The notes under the pieces were generated by a model. It was not told the DNA's origin. It was given only the letters and a program-made list of their open reading frames with translations, and made no database searches. 64,000 nucleotides of DNA, taken from NCBI GenBank assembly GCA_047495785.1, contig JBLDXI010000015.1, positions 3,534,001-3,598,000 on the forward strand. Direction: 5' to 3'. Made by a program: the position numbers and the translations under genes. How positions within the stretch are numbered: the stretch's first letter is position 1; each line of letters starts with the position of its first letter. The stretch is from Lepidodermella squamata. Lineage: Eukaryota; Gastrotricha. Positions 34,330 through 45,488 of this stretch are shown here, piece after piece.

Positions 34330-34620
34330 TTATGCTTCCACTTTATATCCGATCGGCTCCATTTTGTCATCCATTGTTACGGACCATGCCCAGTCGCTAG
34401 AAAACATCCGCAACTCGAGAACGCCTTCTGTTGGCATTCTGCCAGAATTTGTGTTAACTTCAGCTAAAGTATGCAAAAAGATGCATACATTTTGGGACAT
34501 GCCTGTAATGTCAGGCAGAGTCAACATGCATTGATACGTTAAGTTGCCAAACAAAAAATAGTTGCGCAGCATCTGGAAAACGCTGTATAACACCGTATCA
34601 ATGCATGTTATGCCATTCAT
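34330..34620 (-). CDS. short unknown ORF, partial protein
   Basis: A 96-codon minus-strand frame. It is preceded three codons into the flank by an in-frame stop region, so either it starts at the ATG at 34620 or an upstream exon was missed. It has alternating hydrophobic strands (LTYQCMLTLPDI, VCIFLHTLAEV, GVLELRMFSSDWAWSV) suggesting a beta-rich fragment of an extracellular protein such as a ZP-like C-terminus, but I do not recognise it. A decayed copy follows the ankyrin remnants at 41680-41966, showing that this ORF and the ankyrin gene were duplicated together. Confidence 0.4.
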   Translation of the reverse strand: MNGITCIDTVLYSVFQMLRNYFLFGNLTYQCMLTLPDITGMSQNVCIFLHTLAEVNTNSGRMPTEGVLELRMFSSDWAWSVTMDDKMEPIGYKVEA

Positions 34621-35602
34621 GAAAAAAGTGGAGTTAATCGGTTAAGTGGGAGAATATTTTACTGGAATCCTACTAACTTCAATACAGTCGGAAGTCGGAA
34701 GAAATGTCCCAAGGAAGAAATGAATGGGGATTAAACGTTAAGCATCCTACCTATTCTTCGCGTGAATCAACGAACTAATACTAGATAGCTCGCCAAATTA
34801 ACCTTATTAGGAGAAGTGATGGTTCATAGGACATGAAAACATTAATTATTCCTAATGTCATTTTCCGTTAGTCACAAACAAACAAATCCATAATCATCAA
34901 TAATATTAAAGCTGCTACGTAAAGGCTCGAGAGGGGGTGGATGACAGGAGAATCTGGCACAAGTTAGTTATGAACTGGACATTGGATAATGCGAGGTAAA
35001 AAGTAAGACGCAGATTACGTTGATAGTAGCAATTCTAGGGTTTACTTGTGATAAAGCCAGGTCAAAGTGTCGATTTCAAGTGAATCCTCCGCCCGTTTCT
35101 TTTGATTTGATGAGTATTGATCAGAGAGGTCCGTCATGCAGACCTCTCTTCCAGCCTGAGTGCAGCAAAGTCAGCAACAGGGTTAATTAGCCTAATAGCT
35201 GGATGATTAAAACCGGTGACATAAGAAGCAAATTTTACAGCAAAAGGTCTCTCCATTTCAAGAATCATTGATTTGCGGATGAATAGTGGTTTATATCGCT
35301 GTTCCATGTCTCCTTACTCCTTAGAGAGCCGGAAGTAAGGGAAATTGCGGAAAACCGCGTCACATTGCTCACATTTGAGCGCTGTTTTTAATATACTTCA
35401 GACCCATAGTATAGGTCCACACTTACCTATTCTTAACCGTCCCAAAAACTTCAGCTATTAGAAGTCACTTTGAAGTATATCAAAACGTAATCAAAACGTA
35501 ATCTGAATGTCCTATTTCTTTCCAATATTTTGGGTTGGGTTGGGTCGATGATGAAAATGGTTAATTTCGACTCGGATGCTTTTTTGAAGACTGAGTGTTT
35601 GT
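34621..35602. other. intergenic spacer
   Basis: About 980 bases. No supported coding frame, RNA gene or repeat seen. The promoter of the following GPCR should be near the right end. Confidence 0.4.
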
Positions 35603-36655
35603 ATGATTAATATTACTTCCAATTTCACAAATCCAACGACTATTCCTTTCGGCTCGAACAGAAACTGTCACAGCCCACAGCCGGCAACTTGGCCTTTTAT
35701 CATCGTTTACTGCTCGATTCTTGCTCTATGCTTCATGGGAGCCTGCCTCAATTTGTTGAACTTCATGGTCTTTCGAGACCGCCGACGGCTCCCAGCACCG
35801 ACTTACATTTACCTGACAGTAATTTCAGTAGTCCACTTTACAGCGCTTACCAGTGAGTTCTTCTTGCTGCTAGCGTCCCTTTTCGGCAGAGGAATTTACA
35901 TCTTCGAACTATACTATGCCTTTCTCTTCTGGCCTGTCTTCAATTATTCGGCTACTGTAGCAGTTTGCCTACAAATCGCAAGCACAATTGAACGGTACTT
36001 CTACGTCATTGCTATTCGACCTTATTCGAAACTTGTAGAGGAAAAGGAGCAGGTTGTAACTAGATACGTCATTGTTGCAGTTTTCGTTTTCGTTTTAACA
36101 TTCAACGCCCCGAGAATGTTGGCATATAACTTTAACTGGCAAACAGGCTGTTATGAAAGCCGATGGTCATCGAAAGAAACTCCATGGTTCAAGTACTACA
36201 CCATAGCTAGAACTATAGTCTACAATGCAGGCTCGTTACTACTGCAATTGATTTTCGAAATTCTGCTGATATCCACGATTCTGTGCCGGAAGAGGAAGGC
36301 CTTTCAGGGCGATCACGCTCGAATTGGTCGCGAGAGGCGATTGACTTTAACCTTGATTTTCTCCGCTTTACTTTGGTTCATTACAGAACTTCTAGCCATT
36401 CTGTTCAATCCGATCACAATCAACATATTTTGGGGTACGTTCTTCAACTCGCATAAAAAGATGTTTTGGATGACAATGCTTTCGCTGGGTCTGCTGGCAA
36501 TTGAGTACAGTTTATCTTTTGTTACGTCCTTAGTTTTCAATTATAATTTTCGAAAATTATTGAAATCAAAGCTTCCTTGTATCTTCGCAAGCGTGAGTGG
36601 GGATAATACAAGCAACGAAAATTTGGAACGTCGTAGTTCTGAATTATTTCTTTGA
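35603..36655 (+). CDS. rhodopsin-family GPCR, FMRFamide-receptor-like
   Basis: An intronless frame of 350 residues with an N-glycosylated extracellular N-terminus (NITSNFT) and seven hydrophobic helices: ~32-54, 68-92, 102-130, 155-172, 205-228, 250-270, 290-312. The end of helix 3 has ERY in place of DRY (IASTIERYFYV). A Cys in the second extracellular loop (TGCYESRW) can pair with one near helix 3. Helix 7 ends FNYNFRKLL instead of NPxxY. The overall pattern resembles invertebrate FMRFamide/myosuppressin-type peptide receptors, which signal through G proteins at the plasma membrane; the ligand is not deducible. An AATAAA lies within a few bases after the stop. Confidence 0.82.
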   Translation: MINITSNFTNPTTIPFGSNRNCHSPQPATWPFIIVYCSILALCFMGACLNLLNFMVFRDRRRLPAPTYIYLTVISVVHFTALTSEFFLLLASLFGRGIYIFELYYAFLFWPVFNYSATVAVCLQIASTIERYFYVIAIRPYSKLVEEKEQVVTRYVIVAVFVFVLTFNAPRMLAYNFNWQTGCYESRWSSKETPWFKYYTIARTIVYNAGSLLLQLIFEILLISTILCRKRKAFQGDHARIGRERRLTLTLIFSALLWFITELLAILFNPITINIFWGTFFNSHKKMFWMTMLSLGLLAIEYSLSFVTSLVFNYNFRKLLKSKLPCIFASVSGDNTSNENLERRSSELFL

Positions 36656-37747
36656 GTTCAGAATAAAATTTGAAGATTTTCGAATCTCATAATGTAGTCT
36701 CGCTAATCTGAAAAAATTGATTACGATGACCTGATACTTTTCTACCGTAAGTCGCATGGGCGATAGTTAAAATAAAGTAACTTGTGGACGGTAGCTTGTG
36801 GACGAATTCTCACAATTGAAGGAATAGCAAGTTAAAATCTTTAACAAAAATTTTATGGGGCAGACTCACAGAGCTAGTTTTAAGATAGAGGTCCTACTCC
36901 TGACTTAGCCTGTTAACGCCATGGGCACCGGATGTTGTGATGAACCAGCATCCAGTGGTTGGAAAAGTAAACAAGTCAGGTGATTTTTCCATTCCCGATT
37001 TTTCATTCATGGACATTTTCTTGATGAAAAACTTGGTGGTACCAGAAAATCCTTCAAATGGTGAACACTGCGATTATTTTTTCAAAATTTTCGGAGCAAT
37101 GTGAAATCGTGAAAAAACTATTCCGTCATTTCAAATACATAATTCGACATTAACTGATTATCGAAATTGAAGCACATTTCGAATAGGGTGGGTAAATCTG
37201 ATCAAGGTCTACATTTTGATGCTTGGAGCGAGCTTGGAAGATTGTTTTCCTGATTTTCTATGATTTTATGGTTTTATGAATCAAGGCGGTTATCGGAAAG
37301 AGTGCTTATGGCGGATGAGGACTAATGCAATCATGGAATGTTTCTTCACCTTCCGTGTCATTTAATCTTTTAACTTCAACCGTAGAACTTTGTCAAAATT
37401 CAAAGCTATATATACTCATATGCATTTGCGAAATATAAGATATGTGTTATGTCATGTGATCGCAGATAGCCATTGCACTCCAAATCTACAAATCCTGATT
37501 GAACGCCCCCTTCAATGTTTTAATCTCATCAACATTACCGACTTCAGAAAATCGCATATTTCCGAGCACTTACAGCTGCTGATCTAGACATCACGTTGAG
37601 CATTCAGCCCCAGACAAGCATCGTCTCGTGACAATTGATCCCTTTATCTTCATATTTCATTTTCTCTACTTATTTTGTTATCTCTTCAGAGGCGGCACTT
37701 GACACTTTCAACTGGTTCAAAATAAGGATATACTTTTAGCGATATTA
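36656..37747. other. spacer; right part is the duplicated upstream region of the class C GPCR
   Basis: No gene in about 1.1 kb. From about 37380 to the start codon it resembles 42800-43172 (AGCCATTGCACTCCAAATCTACA versus AGCCATTGCAATCCAAGTCTACA; AGAGGCGGCACTTGACA in both), so promoter DNA was included in the duplication. Confidence 0.5.
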
Positions 37748-40129
37748 ATGACCGCGATTTCGCTTGGAATAATTGCTCTTTGCATTATATTCAATGCATC
37801 CCGACAAAGCTGTGAAGCAACACAGAACTTGACTGTTCTAGCATTGGTACCTATCACAGGAGCTAGCCCACTGAATGGAAAAATTTGCTCTGCCGCTATG
37901 CAAGTCGCCATTGATGCTGTGAATGCCAATCGGACATTTTTGCCCGACTATTACGTATCGGCTCGATATCTCGACGAAGGACCGCAGACCATTGCTGGGA
38001 TAAAGAATCTAATTGCATTCTCCAACGAAATTTCGATCAACACAGCACCAATAATAGTTGGCCCGATGAACTCGTGCCAATTCATTTCTCCAATGGCTAG
38101 GGCCCTTAACTACGTCCAGGTTACCACCAGATGTGCAGGACCAGTATTCACCGCCAACAGAAAGATGTACCCGAACCTGTATCGAATTGCAAGGCCAGGT
38201 GATTTGATGGAGATTGAACTGTTGTACTTCGCCAAGAAAATCGGCGGTTGGCGACAGGTGGGTCTTGTATTCTCAGCAAAAGCTGCAGCGTTTGGGCCTT
38301 ACATGCAACTTGTTGCAAGGAAAGCAGGAATCGATATCCTTTTCTATGGAGGCGTCACCGACTTCAATTACGAATTCATGTCGTCACTGAAACAGTCGAA
38401 AAGTAGAGTTATAATCGCGTCCCTGCAGGATGCCCAGTCAATGCTACAATTCCTGTGTGAAGCCCATCGAGCTGATATCAAGGGGCCTCAATTTGTGTTC
38501 CTGTTGCTAGGTCCCATCATTGACGCCTACAAGGTTGATCTCCCCGCAAATTGCTCCCGTGAGGCTTTACTTGAGCAACTCAAAATCGCTTTCAGAGGTG
38601 GCGAGATAAGTGAATCGGCGGACAGCTCTAAATTGACATCACTGGGTTATACTGTTTCAGATTTCGAAAAAAGACTGGACATCCGTACCAATCGAGAACG
38701 AGGGCAGGAACACTCTGTAAGGTACAACTGTCATGACGCGATGGCTCATGCTTTACTTGCCTTGGATAACGCTGATAAGGTGCTTCGAAACAAATCTCTT
38801 CTTAGGCTGGAACACTTTTCCCAGAACCCAGAGGCTGTGATGCGAATTGCTAACGACAGTTCAGCTGCGTCCATTATGGTTTCGCTTTTCGACAACATGC
38901 AATTTTCAGATCGGCTAGAACGTGACAATAAAGTGGCGTATCTAACTCAATGGATCAATGATATTCCAACCAATGTCTACATGCTTTGGTATCCGCACAA
39001 AGACGTAGAAGGAATAACAGATCTAGAGAGGCACGAGTCGAAAATGATCAGCAAACCAGTTTGGACAACACGAAGTGGCAAACCCCCGAAAGATCTCTCC
39101 GAAACTCTTCACATTGTGGCAGAGGAAACAACGATTCCATTGCTTATTGCGATTATTATCTTGGCTTTCATGTCATCGGTTATGGCCGTATCTGCAGTTT
39201 TATTCATTGCCATTACACAGCAAAAGCTCAACATAATGAATACCAGATTTGAGAAAATAGCTATCGGATTACTTTGCTCCGGAGCATTACTTCTGAATTT
39301 AGCAGGAATAATGTTCCAACTTGGCAGTTCGGCTGTTGTTTGCCCTCTTCGGGTCGTCTTTACTTCACTTGGATTAGCATCAATTGTCCTCGCTCTAGTA
39401 TTCATTACAACAAAATTGGTCATCACTAGTAGAATGAAAGTGGCTACCTCAACTACACATTCTCAATGGAATTCAGCTTCTTCAAAGCGAGCTAAGACCA
39501 CCATTGGGTCTTTTCGATGGAATTCACACTCGTCGAAGCGAGCCACTGCAAAGTCTGTCGTGTCTCAAGGCAATAAGAGGTCGCTCGCTTTGCTGCCTTC
39601 CTCTAGAACTCCGGCTGGAGGCATGAAGTTCTTCTCTTCTGGCGTGATATCTTTTGTATCGACTGTGGTCATTACTTGTGTTTGGATTCTAGTTGATCAG
39701 CCGAAACAGCTTGAATCGCTAAGCAACGAGTCATATGATGAAGTGCTTGACTCGTATTACGTTATAATTACTGAGCAATGTGGATCTGTAAGCGAATTCT
39801 ACTGGACTCTTGCTATCGCCTGCGTCAATGTATTGTGCTTGTTGAGTGTGATGCTGAAAGTTTTCACCGGAGTGACATCACTGTTAAAGTATACGACTCA
39901 GCTCATCGGCCTCAAGTACGCAGCGATTAATGCGATTTTCGTCCTAATTGCCACTCTTGGCTTAGCGGTGTCTCTTCAAGATCAGGTTTGGCGCAATGCA
40001 GTATGGTCTTTCGGTTTGATAGTATTCGCTAATTCAATATACTTCTTCGTGACTGTCTTGCCCTTGATAATCACGGGTCTCGCGAAGTCCACTATACCGT
40101 CAGCTACTGTGACCACGTGGCACAACTGA
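37748..40129 (+). CDS. class C GPCR, GABA-B-receptor-like (copy 1)
   Basis: An intronless frame of 793 residues. It has a signal peptide (TAISLGIIALCIIFNAS), a periplasmic-binding-protein-like ligand domain (~30-440; ILVGPMNSC-type loop at PIIVGPMNSCQF), no cysteine-rich domain, then seven helices from ~457 to ~780. Absence of the cysteine-rich domain favours the GABA-B side of class C. The cytoplasmic loop between helices 3 and 4 is long and basic (~570-620) and has a tandem repeat (SQWNSASSKRA / FRWNSHSSKRA) that copy 2 lacks. The ligand cannot be named; GABA-B-like receptors normally work as heterodimers. It is nearly identical over long stretches to the copy at 43173, so the duplication is recent. 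Confidence 0.85.
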   Translation: MTAISLGIIALCIIFNASRQSCEATQNLTVLALVPITGASPLNGKICSAAMQVAIDAVNANRTFLPDYYVSARYLDEGPQTIAGIKNLIAFSNEISINTAPIIVGPMNSCQFISPMARALNYVQVTTRCAGPVFTANRKMYPNLYRIARPGDLMEIELLYFAKKIGGWRQVGLVFSAKAAAFGPYMQLVARKAGIDILFYGGVTDFNYEFMSSLKQSKSRVIIASLQDAQSMLQFLCEAHRADIKGPQFVFLLLGPIIDAYKVDLPANCSREALLEQLKIAFRGGEISESADSSKLTSLGYTVSDFEKRLDIRTNRERGQEHSVRYNCHDAMAHALLALDNADKVLRNKSLLRLEHFSQNPEAVMRIANDSSAASIMVSLFDNMQFSDRLERDNKVAYLTQWINDIPTNVYMLWYPHKDVEGITDLERHESKMISKPVWTTRSGKPPKDLSETLHIVAEETTIPLLIAIIILAFMSSVMAVSAVLFIAITQQKLNIMNTRFEKIAIGLLCSGALLLNLAGIMFQLGSSAVVCPLRVVFTSLGLASIVLALVFITTKLVITSRMKVATSTTHSQWNSASSKRAKTTIGSFRWNSHSSKRATAKSVVSQGNKRSLALLPSSRTPAGGMKFFSSGVISFVSTVVITCVWILVDQPKQLESLSNESYDEVLDSYYVIITEQCGSVSEFYWTLAIACVNVLCLLSVMLKVFTGVTSLLKYTTQLIGLKYAAINAIFVLIATLGLAVSLQDQVWRNAVWSFGLIVFANSIYFFVTVLPLIITGLAKSTIPSATVTTWHN

Positions 40130-40574
40130 CGCCAGGCTACTGGATCAACGGGTCCAGTCGACTGCAAATTATTTGAGAGACCACGCTACTGACAAATACG
40201 ATTTTCAAGCATCTGCTCTGATCGTTTTGGCTCATGGTCATTCGATCGATTAATTCATCTTGTTTTTTTTATATAATTTCCTTAATTTTAGTTAAGCGGT
40301 GTCAATTCAATTCATTGTTTGATGTTCAGAATGTTCAAAGAATGATCAGAAATTTCGGAGCTCATTGTCTCACTGTGTTTACAAGATACTCCTTCTGCTG
40401 ATTGATTCCGCAATTTAGGTCTACATATGCGTATAGATTTCCTAAACATTCTTCAAAATAAGGAAGTTGCTGCCTTCTGAAATATGTCATGAAACATGAA
40501 AGTAGGGTTCAATTATTCGCATAATTCTAATTTGCACGACATTATCAGCTATTCAATTTTTGGATTCCTCGTTG
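40130..40574. other. downstream part of GPCR duplication unit
   Basis: The sequence after the stop (CTGCAAATTATT...GAGACCACGC; GGAAGTTG...ATGTCATGAAA...GTAGGGT) recurs after copy 2 at 45490-45830. No coding content. Confidence 0.6.
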
Positions 40575-41597
40575 ATACTGACCTCAATCTCGACAATCGA
40601 AGGCGGCAATCGCACGGCAATTTATATGGCGGCTCGGAAGGGTCATGCGGATCTCGCTTAATTGCTAATCGAAAATGGAGCTCCAAACCCCTCTGTTCGA
40701 TGTAAGAGTGTCATCTCGAGATTGTGAAGTTTTTCGTTGAAAAATGCCGCCTCGACGTGAATTTGAGGGACGAAGCTGGCAGGACTCCTGCCTTCATGGC
40801 AGCGGCCACGTTTCGACTGTGGCCTACCTTGCCGATTCTAACGGCTGGACGCCGATATTTCTAGCTGCTTATTGCGGCCATACCTGCGTTGCGAGATTTT
40901 CTAAACAATCTACCGTCCTGCTCAAAAAATGTCATCCTCGAATGAATGCAGCCTCAAATAAATGTCAGAGGTTAGAAGTCGGTCGGAAAAATAAATGTCA
41001 GGTCAGTGGCGTGGACAAAACTCGAGATCACTAATGATTTTGGCCTTTCTGATTGGATATAATTTCTGCTCTTGGCATTGGGAAAGGTCATAGACCAAAA
41101 ATACGTAGAATCTGAGGGGAATGGATGCCGTTTGGTTACAGGTGTTAGGCAGTTAATTGCTGGTTCGGGCAAATGAATGCCGAGCCCGAAATAAATATCA
41201 GTCCCTTTGAAATGTCAGGAGTTCATCAACGTTAGAAAAAAATGTCATGGTTTTTGTTTCGGGCAGTACGGTACCTTATACATATTCACATCAATTTCAG
41301 TATAATTGCGATTTTGCTCGCCGTGGAAATCGGTCATTTCGAGCTGGTTAAACTGCTGGAAAATGTTTTGTTGAAAAGTGCCGTCTCGACGTGAATTTGA
41401 GGGACGAAGCTGGCCGTGCTCCTGCTTTCATGACAGCGAGTCAAGGCCATGTTTCCAATTTGGCCTACCTTACTGAAAAGGGGGCAGATTGTTCAACGGC
41501 TGATTCTAATGGCTTGGCGCCGCTATTTTTAGCTGCTTACTACGGCAATGTCGGCGTTGCGAGATTTCTAATCAATCTACCAACAACAACGCAATAA
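40575..41597 (+). pseudogene. decayed ankyrin-gene copies
   Basis: Two blocks match the ankyrin gene at 32923-34089. The first (40575-40915) covers its repeats ~2-7 with several deletions and frame breaks. The second (41290-41597) starts within a later repeat, then returns to VNLRDEAGRAPAFMTASQGH. Between them (40920-41285) is non-ankyrin DNA with repeated AAATGTCA strings. Frames are broken, so this is a pseudogene. Confidence 0.8.
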
Positions 41598-41679
41598 TCA
41601 AGGCATAATCACAGTACAATAAACATAACAATGTTCCCGAGTTCCTTACAGTTAGGGGTCATCTCGAGCAAAATTGTTC

Positions 41680-41966
41680 TTCCACTTTATATCCGATTGG
41701 CTCCATTTCGTCATCAATTGTTATGGACCATGCCCAGTCGCTAGAAGACAACCGCACCTCGATAACACCTTCCGCTGGCATTCTGCCAGAATTCCTGCAA
41801 ACTTCAGCTTGAGTATGCAAAAAGATGCATCAATTTTGGGACATGCCTGTTTTTGCAGGCAGAATGGCGCAACATGCATTGATACTTATAAGTTTGTCAA
41901 ATAAGTTGCCAAATCAAAAAATAGCTGAAGAACTTTTGGGAAACGCTGTATAACACCGTATCAATG
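41680..41966 (-). pseudogene. decayed copy of the 34330-34620 ORF
   Basis: The plus-strand sequence CCACTTTATATCCGAT...GACCATGCCCAGTCGCTAGAA...TATAACACCGTATCAATGCATGTTA follows 34335-34612 closely, but with indels and a frame shift. It stands in the same order and orientation next to ankyrin remnants as the intact pair. Confidence 0.75.
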
Positions 41967-41974
41967 CATGTTAC

Positions 41975-42533
41975 TTGGGACTAATACTGTATGGACTCGA
42001 CACTGCCAGCGTCTCTCCATAAAAATCCTGCTGGATGCAAAAAACCGTCCGAAGAATCGTAATCGTAAAGTCGTTCAAAAATCGCGAGAAAAAAATCGAA
42101 AAATGATGTTTTATAAGATCATTCTTTACATAAATACGATAGAATATTCATGACTCATTGAATAATTTTTTGCCATTTTTTATTCCCTCAAAATGGCTAT
42201 TTCTGAATAGCATTCAAAGTAAAATCATTGCGAAGTCATAAAATTTTGAACTTGGCACTGTTGCAAAGATCGTGACTTAAGCTGTCGATGTTCATAGCTA
42301 TCGAAGTCTGTAACTATCGGCATGGTTTGCACATACGGTACTCTCGTGAAACTTGTCCTGTTTTTGGCTTTGTAACGGGTGGATGTGTAAAAATGGTGCT
42401 TTTAATGCGTAAAAACATGTTTTTTCATGCGTGATTTTCTCGCATCTTTTGATTTTTTTCCTGTCCAGCAGAAAAGTGGCTAGTGTCGAGTCCATACAGC
42501 ACATACTAATACAGCATACAGTATTAGTCCCAA
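41975..42533. mobile_element. 559-base foldback element with 9-bp target duplication
   Basis: The ends are exact inverted repeats (TTGGGACTAATACTGTATG...CATACAGTATTAGTCCCAA), continued by GGACTCGACACT / AGTGTCGAGTCC. The 9-mer GCATGTTAC flanks both sides (41966-41974 and 42534-42542); the unduplicated homologue at 34612 has this site once (GCATGTTAT) with no insert. A 9-bp duplication fits Mutator-like or related elements. There is no transposase. Confidence 0.85.
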
Positions 42534-43172
42534 GCATGTTACTCTATTCATGAAAAAAGTGGAGTCAATCGGATAAGTGGAAGTAAAGTATGCGAATGGA
42601 GAAATCCCTGCTTTCATTGATCGAAAGATTGGCTGAAAGATCGAACGAAGTCGCTTTGCAGTCATCAAGTGACGTCATTCAAAAGCCATTGCGCTCATCA
42701 AAAAGCGTAGAGTTTGCATGAGGGCCAATGCATAAGAGACTCCTCAATTTCCGTGGAATTCAATTTTGAGCTCCTCGCGCCTCGACTGTGGAAGGTTTTG
42801 CTATCCAGAGCCGTACGTCTGAAATATAAGATCCGCAAGCCATATGTTCGCAGCCAGCCATTGCAATCCAAGTCTACAGATAGTAGCTATATATGAGGCT
42901 AAAGCTATTTGCTATTTTTAATGTTTTAATCTCATCCGCAACTACTTCCGACAATCGCATACTTCCTAGCACTAAGAGCTGAACTCGACATCACGTTGAG
43001 CATTCAGCCCGAGACAATCTTTGTTTCATGAAAAATTGATATCAACACATTGATCCTCATATTTCATTTTCTCGATTAACCTATTAAAATCATTGAATTA
43101 TAACTGTATTATCTCTTCAGAGGCGGCACTTGACAACTTGTTCAAAGAAAGGCTATACTTCTGGCGATATAA

Positions 43173-45488
43173 ATGAGCGCGATTTCTCTTGGAATACTAG
43201 CTCTTTGCATTCTATGCAGTGCATCCCAGCAGAGCCGCATAGCAACGCAGAACTTGACCATTCTAGCATTGGTACCTGTGACAGGAGCAAGCCCTATGAA
43301 TGGAAAAATTTGCTCTGCCGCTATGCAAGTCGCAGTTGACACTGTGAATGCCAATCGGACATTTTTACCTGACTATTACGTATCGGCTCGATATGTTGAT
43401 GAGGGGCAACAGGCTACTATTGGAATAAGGAATCTTATTGCTTTTTCTGTCGAAAGCGTTATTGATAGAGCTCCAATAATAGTTGGCCCGATGAACGCGT
43501 GCCAATTCATAGCTCCAGTGGCTAGAGGCCTTAATTACGTCCAAGTGACCACCAGATGTGCAGGACCAGTATTCACCGCCAACCGAAAGATGTATCCGAA
43601 TTTGTATCGAATCGCGAGGCCTGGTGATTTGATGGAAATTGAGCTGCTGTACTTCGCCAAGAAAATCGGCGGTTGGCGACAGGTGGGTCTGGTATTCTCA
43701 GCAAGAGCTGCTGCCTTTGGGCCTTACATGCAACTTGTTGCAAGGAAAGCTGGAATCGATATCCTTTTCTATGGAGGCGTCACCGACTTCAACAATGAAT
43801 TCATGTTTTCTCTAAAGCAATCGAGAAGCAGAGTGATAATTGCGTCACTACAGGATTCGCAGTCCATGCTACAATTCTTATGCGAAGCTCATCGAGCGGA
43901 TATCAAAGGACCACAATTCGTGTTCTTGTTGCTGTCTCCAATCATTGATGCCTACAGGGTTGATCTCCCTGCAAATTGTTCTCGTGAGGCTTTCCTAAGG
44001 CAACTCAAAATTGTATTCAGAATTGGCGAGAATAGTGAATCGGCGGACAGCACTAAATTGACTTCACTGGGTTATACTGTTTCAGATTTCGAAAAAAGGC
44101 TGGACAACCGGACAAATCAAGAACGAGGGCAAGAATATTCTGTGAGGTACAACTGTCATGACGCCATGGCTCATGCTTTACTTGCCTTGCATAATGCTGA
44201 TAAGGTGCTTCGAAATAAATCAACTTTTAGGCTGGAACACTTTTCCCATATCCCAGAGACTGTGATGAATATTGTTAATGAAAGTTCAGCTACGACCAAT
44301 ATGGTTTCGCTTTTCGACAACATGGAGTTTTCAGATCGCCTAGAGCGTGACAATAAGGTGGTTTATCTCACACAATGGATCAATGATATTCCCACCAATG
44401 TCTACATGCTTTGGTATCCGCACAAAGACGTTGAAGGAATAACAGACCTAGAGAAGCACGAGTCAAAAATGATCAACAACCCAGTTTGGATAACACGAAG
44501 TGGCAAACCACCGAAAGATCTTTCAAGAACTCTTCACATTGTGGCTGAGGAAACAACAGTTCCGTTGCTTGTTGTGATTGTTATCTTAGCTTTCATGCTA
44601 TCTGTTGTGGCAGTGTCTGCTGTTTTAATTATTTCCATTAAGCAGCAAAAGCTCAATATTATGAATACCAGGTTTGAGAAAATAGCTCTCGGATTACTTT
44701 GCTCTGGGGCATTATTTCTGAATTTAGCGGGAATAATGTTCCAGCTTGGCAGTTCGTCTGTTGTTTGCCCTCTTCGGGTAGTCTTGACTTCACTTGGATT
44801 AGCTTCAATCGTCTTCGCTCTTGTATTCATTACGACAAAATTGGTCGTCGCTATTGGAATGAATGTGGCTACGTCAACCACACATTCTCGATGGAATTCA
44901 GCCTCGTCAAAGCGAGCTGCGAAATCTGTCGCGCTGCAAGGCAATAAGCGGTCGCTCGCTTCGCAGCCTTTCTCTAGAACTCCGGCTCGAGGCATGAAGT
45001 TCTTCTCTTTTGGCGTGATATCATTTGTATCGACTGTGGTAATTACTTGCGCTTGGATGCTAGTTGATCAGCCAAAACAACTTACATCGCTAGGCAACGA
45101 GTCTTACGATGAAATGCTTGACTCTTATTACGTAATAATTACTAAGCAATGTGGATCTGTACGCGAACTCTACTGGTCTCTATCAATCTGCTCCTTAAAT
45201 GTCCTATGCTTGTTAAGTGTGATGCTGAAAGTTTTCACCAGAAGGAAATCACTGTTGAAATATAAAACTCAGCTCATCGGCCTGAAGTACGCCGCTGTTA
45301 ATGCGGTCTTCGTCTTAATTGCCACTCTTGGGTTAGCTGTATCTTTTCAAGATCAGGTTTGGCGCAACGCAATTTGGTCTTTCGGTTTGATAGTATTCGC
45401 TAATTCAATACACTTCTTCGTGGTTGTCTTGCCCTTGGTAATCACGAGTCTCGCGAAGTCAGCTACTGGGTTCTCGGGGCACAACTGA
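43173..45488 (+). CDS. class C GPCR, GABA-B-receptor-like (copy 2)
   Basis: An intronless frame of 771 residues, the tandem duplicate of the gene at 37748, with the same order: signal peptide, venus-flytrap ligand domain, no cysteine-rich domain, seven helices. Long stretches are unchanged (YVQVTTRCAGPVFTANRKMY, ARPGDLMEIELLYFAKKIGG). Differences cluster at the start of the ligand domain, around residues 290-400 and in the loop between helices 3 and 4, where this copy lacks the second SSKRA unit and is shorter. The C-terminus (SATGFSGHN) differs from copy 1 (STIPSATVTTWHN). Both copies keep full-length frames, so both are probably functional. Expression or ligand preference may differ; this is inference. 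Confidence 0.85.
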   Translation: MSAISLGILALCILCSASQQSRIATQNLTILALVPVTGASPMNGKICSAAMQVAVDTVNANRTFLPDYYVSARYVDEGQQATIGIRNLIAFSVESVIDRAPIIVGPMNACQFIAPVARGLNYVQVTTRCAGPVFTANRKMYPNLYRIARPGDLMEIELLYFAKKIGGWRQVGLVFSARAAAFGPYMQLVARKAGIDILFYGGVTDFNNEFMFSLKQSRSRVIIASLQDSQSMLQFLCEAHRADIKGPQFVFLLLSPIIDAYRVDLPANCSREAFLRQLKIVFRIGENSESADSTKLTSLGYTVSDFEKRLDNRTNQERGQEYSVRYNCHDAMAHALLALHNADKVLRNKSTFRLEHFSHIPETVMNIVNESSATTNMVSLFDNMEFSDRLERDNKVVYLTQWINDIPTNVYMLWYPHKDVEGITDLEKHESKMINNPVWITRSGKPPKDLSRTLHIVAEETTVPLLVVIVILAFMLSVVAVSAVLIISIKQQKLNIMNTRFEKIALGLLCSGALFLNLAGIMFQLGSSSVVCPLRVVLTSLGLASIVFALVFITTKLVVAIGMNVATSTTHSRWNSASSKRAAKSVALQGNKRSLASQPFSRTPARGMKFFSFGVISFVSTVVITCAWMLVDQPKQLTSLGNESYDEMLDSYYVIITKQCGSVRELYWSLSICSLNVLCLLSVMLKVFTRRKSLLKYKTQLIGLKYAAVNAVFVLIATLGLAVSFQDQVWRNAIWSFGLIVFANSIHFFVVVLPLVITSLAKSATGFSGHN

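Noticed and set aside
39109-39426. 105-codon minus-strand frame, and its counterpart at 44534-44995
   Set aside because: Antisense shadows of the class C GPCR genes; they recur only because the genes are duplicated.
35603-45488. Bacterial contamination because several genes lack introns
   Set aside because: They are animal GPCR and ankyrin families, in a contig continuous with intron-rich animal genes.
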